26,495 bases of DNA from Hymenoscyphus infarciens (lineage: Eukaryota; Ascomycota; Leotiomycetes; Helotiales; Helotiaceae). Location of the stretch: contig LLCB01000522.1 of NCBI GenBank assembly GCA_001414345.1, forward strand, positions 1 through 26,495, in the 5' to 3' direction. The translations under genes were made by a program, and so were the position numbers. Under the pieces are notes generated by a model. The model had not been told where the DNA came from, did not search any database, and worked only from the letters and a program-made list of their open reading frames with translations. Every line of letters begins with the position of its first letter. Position 1 is the stretch's first letter. Shown one piece after another: positions 9,652 to 20,481 of the stretch.

Positions 9652-11340
9652 TAACTTATTTATTAAACCTTTATAGCTAGATACCTATAAAATAACTATT
9701 AAAATCCCTTAGTTAGAGGTCTAATATACTTAAGTTATTTTTAGTATTTAAGAGAGAGTTAGGAAGTAAAGTGCTATTTATTTTATTAAGTAATTAATAC
9801 CTTTATACACCTATTATACTAGCTAAATAGTATTTTACTAGCTCCTCCTACTATTATTTAAATAGTAGCTAGTATATCTATTAATTAGATATTCTAGCTA
9901 AAAACTATTTATATAATTCCTTCTATTATTATATTAGTAAGTTATTAAAATTAGTTTTTTAATAAGGCTAGATCTCTCTATCTTAGCTAAGTTCTAACTA
10001 CTTATTTATTAACTTATCTTATTCAATTTTATCTCTATTAAGATAAAAGTATTCTTATCTTTTCTATACCTAGCCTTTAGCTTATATAAAATAGTTAATC
10101 TTATTTTAGTATAGCTATATAAAGTCTTATTAGAGTTTATTAAGAAGATAGCGTCTAATTTAAAGTTCTTAGTATAAATTATTAATTTTTTCTAGATTAT
10201 TTCTTTATCTCTTCTTAATAATATTATACTAGTATATAAAAGTAATAACCTCCTTTTAGATTTAAGAAAGTAAATAGTACTATTAATAAGACATCTTATT
10301 CTAGTTAAATCTATTTCTTTAAAGAGATTACTTAATAGTCTCCTCTATTCTATACTTCTATTTAGTTAAACCTTATTCTATCCCTTCTTCTACTAATTCT
10401 ACTTCTCTTATACTTAACTATATTTAAATTTTAATATATAGTATAGTGTTTATATAAGCTACTCTTATCCTCTTTATACGCCTCTAGCTTATAGTAGATT
10501 TATTAATTAATATTTACTTCTAAAGAGAGGATTAGTAAATAATATAGTATAAGAGATCGTCTATACTAGATTATTTCTTACTATAGATTTATAAACATAG
10601 TATATATAAGATAAGAGATTAGATATATATACTACTATTCTAAAAAGAATATAATAATAGTATTATAGTCTAGTTTATAGTTTACTATAGATTAATTTAT
10701 AAGCTAACTAATTTCTAATACTTTTATATAGGGTTTAGTATATCCTTCTTTATATTACCTCTTACTTTAAGTCTCTAGAATATTAACCTATAACTAAAGT
10801 GTTTTTTAAAACCTAAATATAAATATTAGTAGAAATAAATATAGACCTATTTATTAGCTAATATATATTTAAGACATATACTATATAACTAACTATTTAT
10901 AAAGTATAATACTAGTATCTACTAACTAAGAGTAGGCGCTTTATATACCTTTATAGAAAATACCTACTTATTTAATAGGTCTTAAGTATAAAACCTAAAT
11001 ATAGCGGCTAGATACTTATATAACTATCTAAATAACCTACTTTTCTATTAAGAGGCTAGAAGTAACTTAGTACTATAGGGAATACTTAAATTTACCTATT
11101 TAATACTCTATTAGAGTATAAGTTTCTATCTAAGTAAGTATATTTATAAAACTATTAGAATTATTCTAATAACTTATAATATTAATTTTATAATAAAGTA
11201 ACCCTTCTAAAATAATAGATACTACTTAGTATACCCTCTCTATTAAGGTAGAGTTTATTAATATAAATAGACTAATACTACTATTATTATTAATTATAAC
11301 TTTAAAATAAACACTTTTATACTAATAGTATAGATATAAT
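9652..11340. other. AT-rich stretch, no supportable gene
   Basis: Several plus-strand segments read as Leu/Ile/Tyr-rich peptides (for example 10060-10400), but more than one frame looks equally good. I found no motif, repeat or RNA gene. Degraded coding DNA is possible, and I cannot support a specific call. Confidence 0.4.
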
Positions 11341-11342
11341 CT

Positions 11343-12690
11343 AGTATATTCTTAACAGTTAATACGAATATCTTAAATACTCTATTATATATTTATAAAG
11401 TAGATATAGATACTAACTCTAATCCTACTATTAATAAACACTCTACTAGCTACTATAGTCTCTTAAAAGATATTAAACAACGTGTTAGAATAGTAGTAAA
11501 TACTTTAAATAAAGAGTTAGAAATAATTAGAGAATAATATAGTCCTTTTAATATAGATAATATACTTTAAGAAAGGCTAGAGGTAGATTATCTATTTTTA
11601 AAGGTATAGAAGGAGATACTTACCTACTAGGCCTTAAAGAACTATAGTACTTTAGAGTAGAGTTTATTCTAATCTAAAATATATAATAATATCCTAGATT
11701 AGTATAGAGGTGTTAAAAATTACTTTAAAGACTTAGATAATAAGAAGTTAAGAGAATAAGGAGTTAGCTAGATAGCTTATTATTACTACTAATTAAGTAA
11801 GAAGAAGAAGGCTAAGCTTTAAAAGAGGGTATTAGTAGAGAGTAAGGCTTAAGTAGAGATATTTCGTAACTTGCTACTATATTTAGAAGAGAGTAGTAGT
11901 TATAATATATTAGAATATATTAAGAAAGCACTTATTTAATAAGAGTAAGAGTTTACTAGGTAAACTAAAGTAGTTACTAAAGTAAAGTTTAAATACTATA
12001 ATATTATATACTATACTCCCTTCTTAGCTAAACTATAACTTATACTAATTATAACATAGTTAGAAAAGCTTAGATATCTTAAATATAATATAGTTTTTAT
12101 AATTATAAATAGAGATAATACTAATATATTTAGAATATTAATATTAAGAAGAATAGAGAATAGAGTAATATTTCTTAATTTATATAAATAAAAAAAACTT
12201 AAGTTTTATACTTTTAATACTTAAGTAAAAAGATTAAACTTACTAATCCTATTATTTAAGCCTAGTTAAGAAGGAGCTTATAATACTACTCTTAAATAAT
12301 ATAAGATATAACCTTACTTAGATAATATAGCGCTTTCTACCTACCTAGTACTAGCTATTAGCTAGAGTAATACTAGTTCTAATAAAACCTATTAATCTAG
12401 TTCTAATAGTATTTTAGCTAAGTATACTAGGATAATTAGAAAGTTATTTATAAGCTATAAAGCTATTAGTACTTATAAGAGTAGTCCTAAAATAAGAATA
12501 AGAATACTAAATAAGAAGGATTAGGAAAAGGACTTTATAAGGAAGAAAATTAAGCTTATTTATAGTCTAAACTTAGAGTAAGAAGTAGTATAAGATAAAT
12601 ATAATTTAAGAAATATAATAGATAAGCGTATTCGTTATTAGATTTATAATAAACTCTTTTAAATACTATCTATTATATACTTCTAAAAAA
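11343..12690 (+). pseudogene. RIP-inactivated coding relict with charged helical regions, function unknown
   Basis: A plus-strand frame whose codon starts are multiples of three runs for about 450 codons without an indel, interrupted only by TAA and TAG. From the N-terminus it reads VNTNILNTLL (from 11358), a charged helical part including LLKDIKQRVRIVVNTLNKEL (from about 11460), a basic KKKKAKL segment near 11800 that resembles a coiled coil or nuclear signal, a Leu/Ile-rich middle, and a basic C-terminal part (about 12480-12640). I recognise no conserved family. Asn and Lys here may stand for Asp and Glu before RIP. The basic and coiled-coil features would fit a nucleic-acid-associated or transposon accessory protein, but this is inference. 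Confidence 0.5.
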
Positions 12691-13320
12691 CTAGTTAATT
12701 TTATAATAATATAAACTATTATTTAAAAATAATTACTAAGAGGCATAATCGGTTAATAGAGAGTCTAATAATTTAGGCTTACTTTTTAATAACTTATCTA
12801 TTATCTTTTAGAAATTAGCTTCTACTACTTAATATAAATACTAATTAGTTTCTTAAAATAAATATTATATTTACTTTATATAAAATATATATAGAAAAAA
12901 TAAATTTAAAGAAAGCTTAGTATAATATAGAACCTTAGAAAGAATATACTAGAATAAAAAAACTAGGTTATATATATACTAATTAAATTATATTTATTAT
13001 AAAGTATATTATAAGATAATAAAAAGTAGCTACTCTCTTTTATAACTAAGTAATCTCTAATAGACTTTATAAAAATAGAAATAGGACTTTAAAATCTAAT
13101 TTAATAATAATATAAATTATTTATTTTTCTTTATTTATAAATAGATTCTATAATAAAAATATTAAAAGTAACTACTTTTTATTAACTTTTAAATAGATTA
13201 TACTAGTATTATCTAGCTTTAAAGCTTATAAATAATATAAATAGCTATAAAGAAACTAACTTTTAAATAAAACTAATCTATAGTAGTAATAGTAATAATA
13301 TACTAGAAACTTAAGAATTT
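12691..13320. other. AT-rich stretch between relict and central satellite
   Basis: I see no gene or clear repeat. Near its end, from about 13180, short words resembling satellite linkers (ACTAACTTTTAAATA, AAAACTAATCT) appear, so the array may once have extended further left and decayed. Confidence 0.4.
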
Positions 13321-14456
13321 TAGAGTTATTTTACTATTTAAAACTAATCTTTTAGTATATATTACTCTCTTTTACTAGATATTCTACTTAAAAGTAATCT
13401 TTTAATATATATTAATCTCTTTTAAGTAGTTCTACTAATTAAAACTAACTTTTTCTTTAATATAAATAGCTTTTAGATAATTCTATTATTTAGAACTAGC
13501 TTTCTATTTATTATTTATAATCTTTAAGTAGTATAACTAATTAAAAGTAAGTTTTTCTTTAATATTAATCTCTTTTAAGTAGTTCTACTACTTAAAACTA
13601 ATCTTTTATCTAATATAAATAACTATTAAGTAGTTCTACTACTAAAAACTAATCTTTTTATATATCTTAATTGCTTTTAAGTAGTTCTACTACTTAAAAG
13701 GAATCTTTTTATATATCTTAATTACTTTTAAGTAGTTCTAGTACTTAAAAGTAATCTTTCTATATATATTAATCGCTTTTAAGTAGTTCTACTACTTAAA
13801 AGTAACTCTTTTATATATCTTAATCGCTTTTAAGTAGTTCTACTACTTAAAAGTAATCTTTTATTTAATATTAATAACTTTTAAAAGGTTCTATTATTTA
13901 AATCTAACTTTTTATTTAATATTTATAACTTTTAAATAGTTCTACTACTTAAAACTAACTTTTTCTTTAATATAAATAGCTTTTAAATAATTCTATTATT
14001 CAAACTAGCTTTCTATTTATTATTTATAATCTTTAAGTAGTAGAACTAATTAAAAGTAAGTTTTTCTTTAATAATAATCTTAATCTCTTTTAAGTAGTTC
14101 TACTACTTAAAACTAATCTTTTATTTAATATTTATAACTTTTAAGTAGTTTTACTACTTAAAAGTAACTCTTTTATATATCTTAATCTCTTTTAAGTAGT
14201 TCTACTATATAAAAGTAATCTTTTTATATATATTAACCTCTTTAAAGTAGTTCTACTACTTAAAAGTAAACTTTTTATATATATTAATCTCTTATAAGTA
14301 GTTCTACTACTTAAAAGTAATCTTTCTATATATATTAATCTCTTTTAAGTAGTTCTACTACTTAAAAGTAAACTTTTTCTTTAATATTAATCTCTTTTAA
14401 GTAGTTCTACTACTTAAAACTAATCTTTTATTTAATATTTATAACTTTTAAGTAGT

Positions 14457-15895
14457 TCTATTACTTAAAAGTACTCTTTCTATATATTTTAATCTCTTTT
14501 AAGTAGTTCTACTACTTAAAAGTAATCTTTTATTTAATATTAATAACTTTTAAAAAGTTCTACTATATAAACCTAACTTTTTATTTAATCTTTATAACTT
14601 TTAAATAGTTCTACTATCTAAAACTAACTTTTTCTTTAATATTTATATCTTTTAAGTAGTTCTATTACTTAAAAATAATCTTTCTATATATTTTAATCTC
14701 TTTTAAGTAGTTCTACTACTTAAAAGTAATCTTTTATTTAATATTAATAACTTTTAAAAAGTTCTACTATTTAAATCTAACTTTTTATTTAATATTTATA
14801 ACTTTTAAGTTATTCTATTACTTAAAACTATCTTTCTATTTATTATTTATAATCTTTTAGTAGTAAATCTACTTAAAAGTTATCTTTTAATATATATTAA
14901 TCTCTTTTAAATAGTTCTACTACTTAAAACTAACTTTTTCTTTAATATAAATAGCTTTTAAATAGTTCTATTATTTAAAACTAACTTTCTCTTTAATATT
15001 TATAACCTTTTAGTAGTTCTACTACTTAAAACTAACTTTTTCTCTAATATAAATAGCTTTTAGATAATTCTATTATTTAAAACTAGCTTTCTATTTATTA
15101 TTTATAATCTTTAAGTAGTAGAACTAATTAAAAGTAAGTTTTTCTTTAATATTAATCTCTTTTAAGTAGTTCTACTACTTAAAACTAATCTTTTATTTAA
15201 TATTTATAACTTTTAAGTAGTTCTATTACTTAAAAGTAATCTTTCTATATATTTTAATATCTTTTAAGTAGTTCTACTACTTAAAATTAATCTTTTATTT
15301 AATATTAATAACTTTTAAAAAGTTCTACTATTTAAATCTAACTTTTTATTTAAAATTTATAACTTTTAAATAGTTCTACTATCTAAAAATAACTTTTTCT
15401 TTAATATTTATAACTTTTAAGTAGTTCTATTACTTAAAAGTAATCTTTCTATATATTTTAATCTCTTTTAAGTAATTCTACTACTTAAAAGTAATCTTTT
15501 ATTTAATATTAATAACTTTTAATAAGTTCTACTATATAAACCTAACTTTTTATTTAATCTTTATAACTTTTAAATAGTTCTACTATCTAAAACTAACTTT
15601 TTCTTTTATATTTATAACTTTTAAGTAGTTCTATTACTTAAAAGTAATCTTTCTATATATTTTAATATCTTTTAAGTAATTCTACTACTTAAAAGTAATC
15701 TTTTATTTAATATTAATAACTTTTAAAAAGTTCTACTATTTAAATCTAACTTTTTACTTAATATTTATAACTTTTAAATAGTTCTACTACCTAAAACTAA
15801 CTTTTTCTTTTATATTTATAACTTTTAAGTAGTTCTATTACTTAAAAGTAATCTTTCTATATATTTTAATCTCTTTTAAGTAGTTCTATTACTTA
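14457..15895 (+). repeat. 204-bp higher-order repeat (4 x 51 bp)
   Basis: A landmark variant monomer (TTACTTAAAAGTAATCTTTC or close to it) occurs at 14461 and 14665, then at 15226, 15430, 15634 and 15838. The spacing inside each run is exactly 204 bp, or four monomers, and the gap between runs is 561 bp, or eleven monomers. The three intervening monomers also recur in order: a TTTATTTAATATTAATAA linker type, an AAAAAGTTCTACTAT hairpin variant and an AAATAGTTCTACTATCTAAAA variant. This is a true higher-order repeat, not just a degenerate simple array. Confidence 0.88.
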
Positions 15896-16520
15896 AAAGT
15901 AATCTTTTCTTTAATATAAATAGCTTTTAAATAGTTCTATTATTTAAAACTAACTTTCTCTTTAATATTTATAACTTTTTAGTAGTTCTACTACTTAAAA
16001 CTAACTTTTTCTTTAATATTTATAACTTCTAAGTAGTTTTATTATTTTAAACTATCTTTCTATTTATTATTTATAATCTTTTAGTAGTATATCTACTTAA
16101 AAGTTATCTTTTAATATATATTAATCTCTTTTAAGTAGTTCTACTACTTAAAACTAACTTTTTCTTTAATATAAATAGCTTTTAAATAGTTCTATTATTT
16201 AAAACTAACTTTCTCTTTAATATTTATAACTTTTTAGTAGTTCTACTACTTAAAACTAACTTTTTCTTTAATATTTATAACTTTTAAGTAGTTCTATTAC
16301 TTAAAACTATCTTTCTATTTATTATTTATAATCTTTTAGTAGTAAATCTACTTAAAAGTTATCTTTTAATATATATTAATCTCTTTTAAGTAGTTCTACT
16401 ACTTAAAACTAACTCTTTCTTTAATATAAATAGCTTTTAAATAGTTCTATTATTTAAAACTAACTTTCTCTTTAATATTTATAACTTTTTAGTAGTTCTA
16501 CTACTTAAAAGTAATCTTTT
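14861..16520 (+). repeat. 255-bp higher-order repeat (5 x 51 bp)
   Basis: A second landmark (TAGTAAATCT or TAGTATATCT followed by ACTTAAAAGTTATC) starts at 14861, 16085 and 16340. The last two are 255 bp apart (five monomers), and the first two 1224 bp apart (24 monomers). The sequence after each landmark is nearly identical for about 175 bp. This block type is interleaved with the 204-bp type in the same array and keeps the 51-bp register. Confidence 0.85.
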
Positions 16521-16739
16521 ATTTAATATTAATAACTTTTAAAAAGTTCTATTACTTATATCTTACTTTTTATTTAAACTATTTAAAAATAACTTATTTA
16601 TAAATATTTCTAACTTATATATAGTTCTAGTACTTAATAGTTATATTCTTTTATATTATTATTCTATACTAGCTATTTATTTATTTTCCTTTTAAATATT
16701 AATTACTTATAGTAGTATAGCCTTATTATATCTAAATAT

Positions 16740-16783
16740 AAATTAAATATGAATTAAACGTGAATTAAATGCGAATTAAATAC
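16740..16783 (+). repeat. 11-bp minisatellite, four copies
   Basis: The unit GAATTAAA plus a variable three-base end starts at 16751, 16762 and 16773, preceded by a diverged unit at 16740. The variable ends are CGT, TGC, TAC and TAT, so this short tract keeps CpG and TpG dinucleotides that are rare elsewhere. It lies just outside the central satellite. Confidence 0.85.
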
Positions 16784-17280
16784 GTTTACTTTACTAGGCC
16801 TCCCTTCTAGTATTATTATTAATTTGTTCTTTTAAGTAAGCTTTCTATATTATACTTAGATATTACGTTTTTATTACTACTTATACTTTCTAAAGAGTAC
16901 TAAGTAGTTAGTCTACCTTTTTTAAATTACTTTAGAAGTTAAATTTAAGTAAAATATAATTAATAGTAGCTTAGTTTAATAAATTTATATTAATTATACT
17001 CTAATTATATATATAGACATAGTAATACTCTTAAAAGCTAGAAAGCCTTAACTCTTAATTCTATCTTCTACTTATAACTACTAATCTTTAATTCTAACTT
17101 CTACTTATAGCTAAGAAACCTAAATTCTTAATAACTTCTACTTATAATCCTAATACCTAAGATATATATAATTATAATTAGGAATATAATAAATGCCTTA
17201 TAGAGACTAAGAGAAACTAAGAAAACCGTAATTTCTAAAGTTTTAGTACTTATATCTACCTATAACTAAATTATAGAAAG
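16784..17280. other. AT-rich stretch without a recognisable feature
   Basis: The piece is not satellite and has no repeat or RNA gene. At 17040-17150 short words (CTTCTACTTATA, CTTAATTCT) recur irregularly. No coding frame is convincing. Confidence 0.4.
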
Positions 17281-17474
17281 AAAAGCTTAAATTTTACTAG
17301 CTATAACTTATTACTTATTCTTTCTTTATAAGATATATAAATAATCTTATAAGAGTTTATAACTTACTCTTCTTTTTTCCTTTACTCTTAACCTTCTCTA
17401 CTATTACTAAAAGTTACTAGTTCTTAAATATTTATTTAATATCTATAGTAATATAGGTTATAGAAGAATATAAG

Positions 17475-17665
17475 GCTTTCTTAGTAAATATACTAATAGC
17501 TTCTTTATCCTTCTTAGATAAACTTATATTACTTTATCTATTACTACTCTAATAAATATATAAAGCTTTAGAAGTATCCTTTTAAAAGGTATTAGTAGAT
17601 TTTAAAGCCTTTTTACTAAATATACTTATACTCTCTTTATCTTTCTTAGAAAAACTCTTATTAAC
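17475..17665 (-). repeat. 132-bp in-frame repeat pair
   Basis: The segments at 17475-17535 and 17607-17665 match at an offset of 132 bp (44 codons). The shared pattern is GCYTTYTTA, then TAAATATAC, then CTTTATCYTTCTTAGA. It is in frame with the minus-strand relict. Confidence 0.7.
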
Positions 17666-18172
17666 TTAGGGACTCTCTAAAGTCTAAGAAGTATTATTCT
17701 TTAAGATAGCTATTAACTTTAGTTTAAATACTAGGGTTAAACTAGATACTAGAGTAGAATTAAATACTATAATAGGCTTAGATTCTCTAGTTAGCTTTAA
17801 ATTTAGAGTAGTATTAGATGCTAGGATTAGCTTAGATACTAGTATTAGCTTAGATAATTAGATTATAGTCTTACTACTCTTAATAACTATAAAACTAGGA
17901 AATTCTTAAGCTATTTAAGGTCCTAAGAGGTTAAATTAGTCTTTATTATCTTATAAGAACCTATTAAAATCAACTTCTTATTCTACTTTATTAATAAAGA
18001 ATAGTAATAAATTATAAACTCTTAATTCTATATTATAGATATCTAATTTTTATTACTTAAATCGACTACGTAGCCTAGTATTAAACTAGTTTATTAGTTA
18101 TACTTAAATAAGTAATACTAGATTCTTAATTAACTATACTTATACCTCTACTTCTAAGGTTAAAGATTAAGG

Positions 18173-18335
18173 CTTTAGTAATAAAGGTACTATATCTTAT
18201 TCTAGAGTTAGAGTTCTAAGCTTTAGTAATAAAGGCGCTATATCTTATTCTAGAGTTAGAGTACTAGCCTTTAGTAATAAAGGTACTATATCTTATTCTA
18301 GAGTTAGAGATTAGTACTTTAGTAATAATATTTAT
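18173..18335 (-). repeat. 48-bp coding minisatellite
   Basis: CTTTAGTAATAAAGG begins at 18173, 18221 and 18269, with a diverged start at 18317, giving a 48-bp period (16 codons). Units differ mainly by transitions (GTAC versus GCGC) and by a few bases after GAGTTAGAG. It is in frame with the minus-strand relict. Confidence 0.88.
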
Positions 18336-18479
18336 AAAGTACTTATCTAATCTAGTATTTTTAATATATTTTTAGTTAAATAAGAATACTACTTTTTATT
18401 AGTAAGTAGTATACTAAACTTAAATATAGAATAAGAAACCTTTTACTTTTTATAAGTAAGTAGTAATCTAAACTTAAAT

Positions 18480-19690
18480 AGGGTTCTTAACTTAACTATT
18501 TAATAATTAGTTTAATAGTTAAGTAAAAGGGTTATAAAGCTTCCTTACTATCTAAAGAATCCCTCTCTATTATAAAGCTTATATAAGAAGGCTTAGAAAG
18601 AGTTTAAATAAGGTTAGAACGCTTCTTAATTAAAAACTTACTTAACTATAGTATAAGTTAATTTAAGATATTAGTATATATATTATTAATAAGCTTATTA
18701 TATTATTTATACTTAAGGTCCTACTTACGCTCTAGAGTAGTCTTATAATTAAATTCCTTAATAGTAGAGTCCTTATTATTAGATTCCTTCTTACCCTTTC
18801 TCTTAATCTTCTTACTCTTTCTCTTAGTCTTTAGCTTACCCTCTTTATACTTAGCTATATTTATCTCTTTACTTCTATTCTTATCCTTATCCTTATTATT
18901 ATTACTTTCTTTAGACTCTAATTCTATTCTTTTCTTAAACTTATACTTCTAATATAAGTTCTCTTACTTATCTTTAAAAGTATCTTCTTTAAAGTGCTTA
19001 TTAACTATAGACTTATATAAATTAACTAACTTTATCCTAAGAACATCTTAAATAGTAGTATTATATACTAGGTTTTCGATTTAAGTTAACTTAAGAATCT
19101 TCTTAATATATAGTAGAGTAATATTAATAGTATATAATTTATCTTAAGTAGAGTAAAATATAATAAATATTATACTTTAGAGACGTTAATAGTAATCTTT
19201 ATTATATATTATATAATTCCCTTAGTAGAGTTTTAAAATAGAGATCCTAGCTAGATTATAGAGTTTTAAGTCTACTAGTAAATGAATTTCTACCTTAATA
19301 ATAAGCTTTTTCTAGTTAGATAAAAGCTACTAATATAGTACTAGAATCTATAAGTTAACTATGTTTTCTAATAGTAAGAACGTAGAGTTTATCTTTTTAG
19401 AGTTCTTTATATATTTATACTAGTAGTAAGTAGAGTAGAGGTAAGCTAGTAGAATAGTAAAGTAGAGGATAGTATAACTAGTATTAGCTTATACTTATTA
19501 TAGTTCTAATATTATAGTATACTACTTCTTAAATATATACTAAGTAACTAGTACTTTAAAATAACCTTATAATTCTAGCTTAAGCTTTCTTACTTCTCTA
19601 CCTTTAAGGCTATAGCTAATATTAGTAGGCTTTTTAAGAGGTTAGTACTTATAGTTGTTAAGGTTCTTATAGATTCTTTATAGTTAATTC
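18480..19690 (-). pseudogene. RIP-inactivated coding relict with a long charged C-terminal part, function unknown
   Basis: A minus-strand frame (for example codon low end 18730) can be followed for about 400 codons without an indel, interrupted only by TAA and TAG. From the N-terminus it reads SLKGREVRKLKLELQGYF (near 19590-19640, TAA read as Gln), a hydrophobic Leu/Tyr-rich middle (about 19080-19560), then KHFKEDTFKDKQENLYQKYK (about 18950-19010). A long Lys/Arg/Asn/Asp-rich tract follows at 18770-18930. Since TGA becomes TAA under RIP, runs of Asn and Lys next to Asp there were probably Asp and Glu, so the tract may have been acidic. I do not recognise the family. It lies just 5' of another minus-strand relict and is divergent from the plus-strand relict at 20482. 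Confidence 0.5.
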
Positions 19691-20481
19691 ATATTTCTAA
19701 AGTATATAAGGTAAGTATAGGCGTATAGATTAGAGTAAAGGAGTAAGAAGGGGGAGTATATATACTAAAGCTATACTAGCTATAGTAGTATTAGTACCTA
19801 GGTAGAAGAAGGTTAGAATAATCTCTAAGGAAGATACTAATTAGCCTAGCTAGATATTAATACTATAATTAAGTAATAGATACTTTATTAATTAAAAGTA
19901 AGTTAAATAGTAGTTATACCTACTATAGGGTCCTTAGTGCCTACCTATACTAAGACCTTTAGTATAAGGTTCCTAGCCTTATAGTAGGTACTTTACTAGG
20001 AACTTTATAAAATTTAATTAAACCTCTACCTTATCTACCTACTTTATTAGATTAAGTTATTTAATCTATAGTTCTATTATACCTACTTCTTTCTATCTTA
20101 ATTCTTTAAATACGAAGTAAGATATTTATTAGTACTATATATTAATATACGTCTACTATAAGGCTAATTTATTATATACTATACTATAGTATATAACTAC
20201 TAATAGCCTATCTATTAGAAGCTAATAAAATAGGCGCTTACTATTAAAGAAATAGTTTATACTTTTCGTAGTAAATATTAACGTATACTAATAATTTATA
20301 ATCGACAATTCTAGTTTATACTTATAAAGAAAGAGTTTATAATACTCTAGTTTAATAAATAGCTAAAACGAAATAGTAAGGTAAGCTAACTTCTTATTAA
20401 GCTAATAGTATTAACTTATATATTTTCTAAAAGTCTAGTAACTTTATATATTCTATATTATCTCTATCTCTTACTAAATAT
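19691..20481. other. Divergent intergenic stretch between two relicts
   Basis: This separates the minus-strand relict ending its 5' side near 19690 from the plus-strand relict starting near 20482, so it would have held both promoters. I see no conserved element. A purine-rich patch with AAGGGGGAG lies near 19749. Confidence 0.4.

Larger units (their letters stand above)
13321..16560 (+). repeat. 51-bp hairpin satellite, central array (about 63 monomers)
   Basis: This is a long array of the same 51-bp hairpin monomer in the same orientation as the left array (TCT loop). It is much more diverged: hairpins such as TTTTAAATAGT/ATTATTTAAAA, loop-proximal C to T changes, and several linker classes (TTTATTTAATATTAATAA, TTCTTTAATATAAATAG, TCTATATATATTAATC). 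Monomer spacing stays close to 51 bp over the whole span, with a shift of only about 5-6 bp near 14080. Single CA and TG dinucleotides appear at about 14000 and 13672. Most monomers carry stops in all frames, so the array is noncoding. Confidence 0.95.
17280..18345 (-). pseudogene. RIP-inactivated coding relict with 44- and 16-residue repeats
   Basis: One minus-strand frame (codon low ends such as 17630 and 18173) joins two in-frame repeats. At its N-terminal side (18173-18330) a 16-residue unit is repeated, reading as TLEQDIAPLLLK with TAA taken as Gln. Toward the C-terminus a 44-residue module appears twice, around SKKDKESISIFSKKALKST (near 17600-17650) and SKKDKEAISIFTKKALYSS (near 17475-17525). 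The end is Lys/Ser-rich. Before RIP many Lys were probably Glu. No family is recognised. The next relict upstream lies in a different frame, so this could be its 3' exon, a shifted continuation or a separate gene. Confidence 0.48.

Noticed and set aside
10200..10260. Reverse-transcriptase YxDD-like motif (read as LLNNIILVY)
   Set aside because: No other reverse-transcriptase block could be ordered around it, and in this low-complexity DNA such short matches occur by chance.
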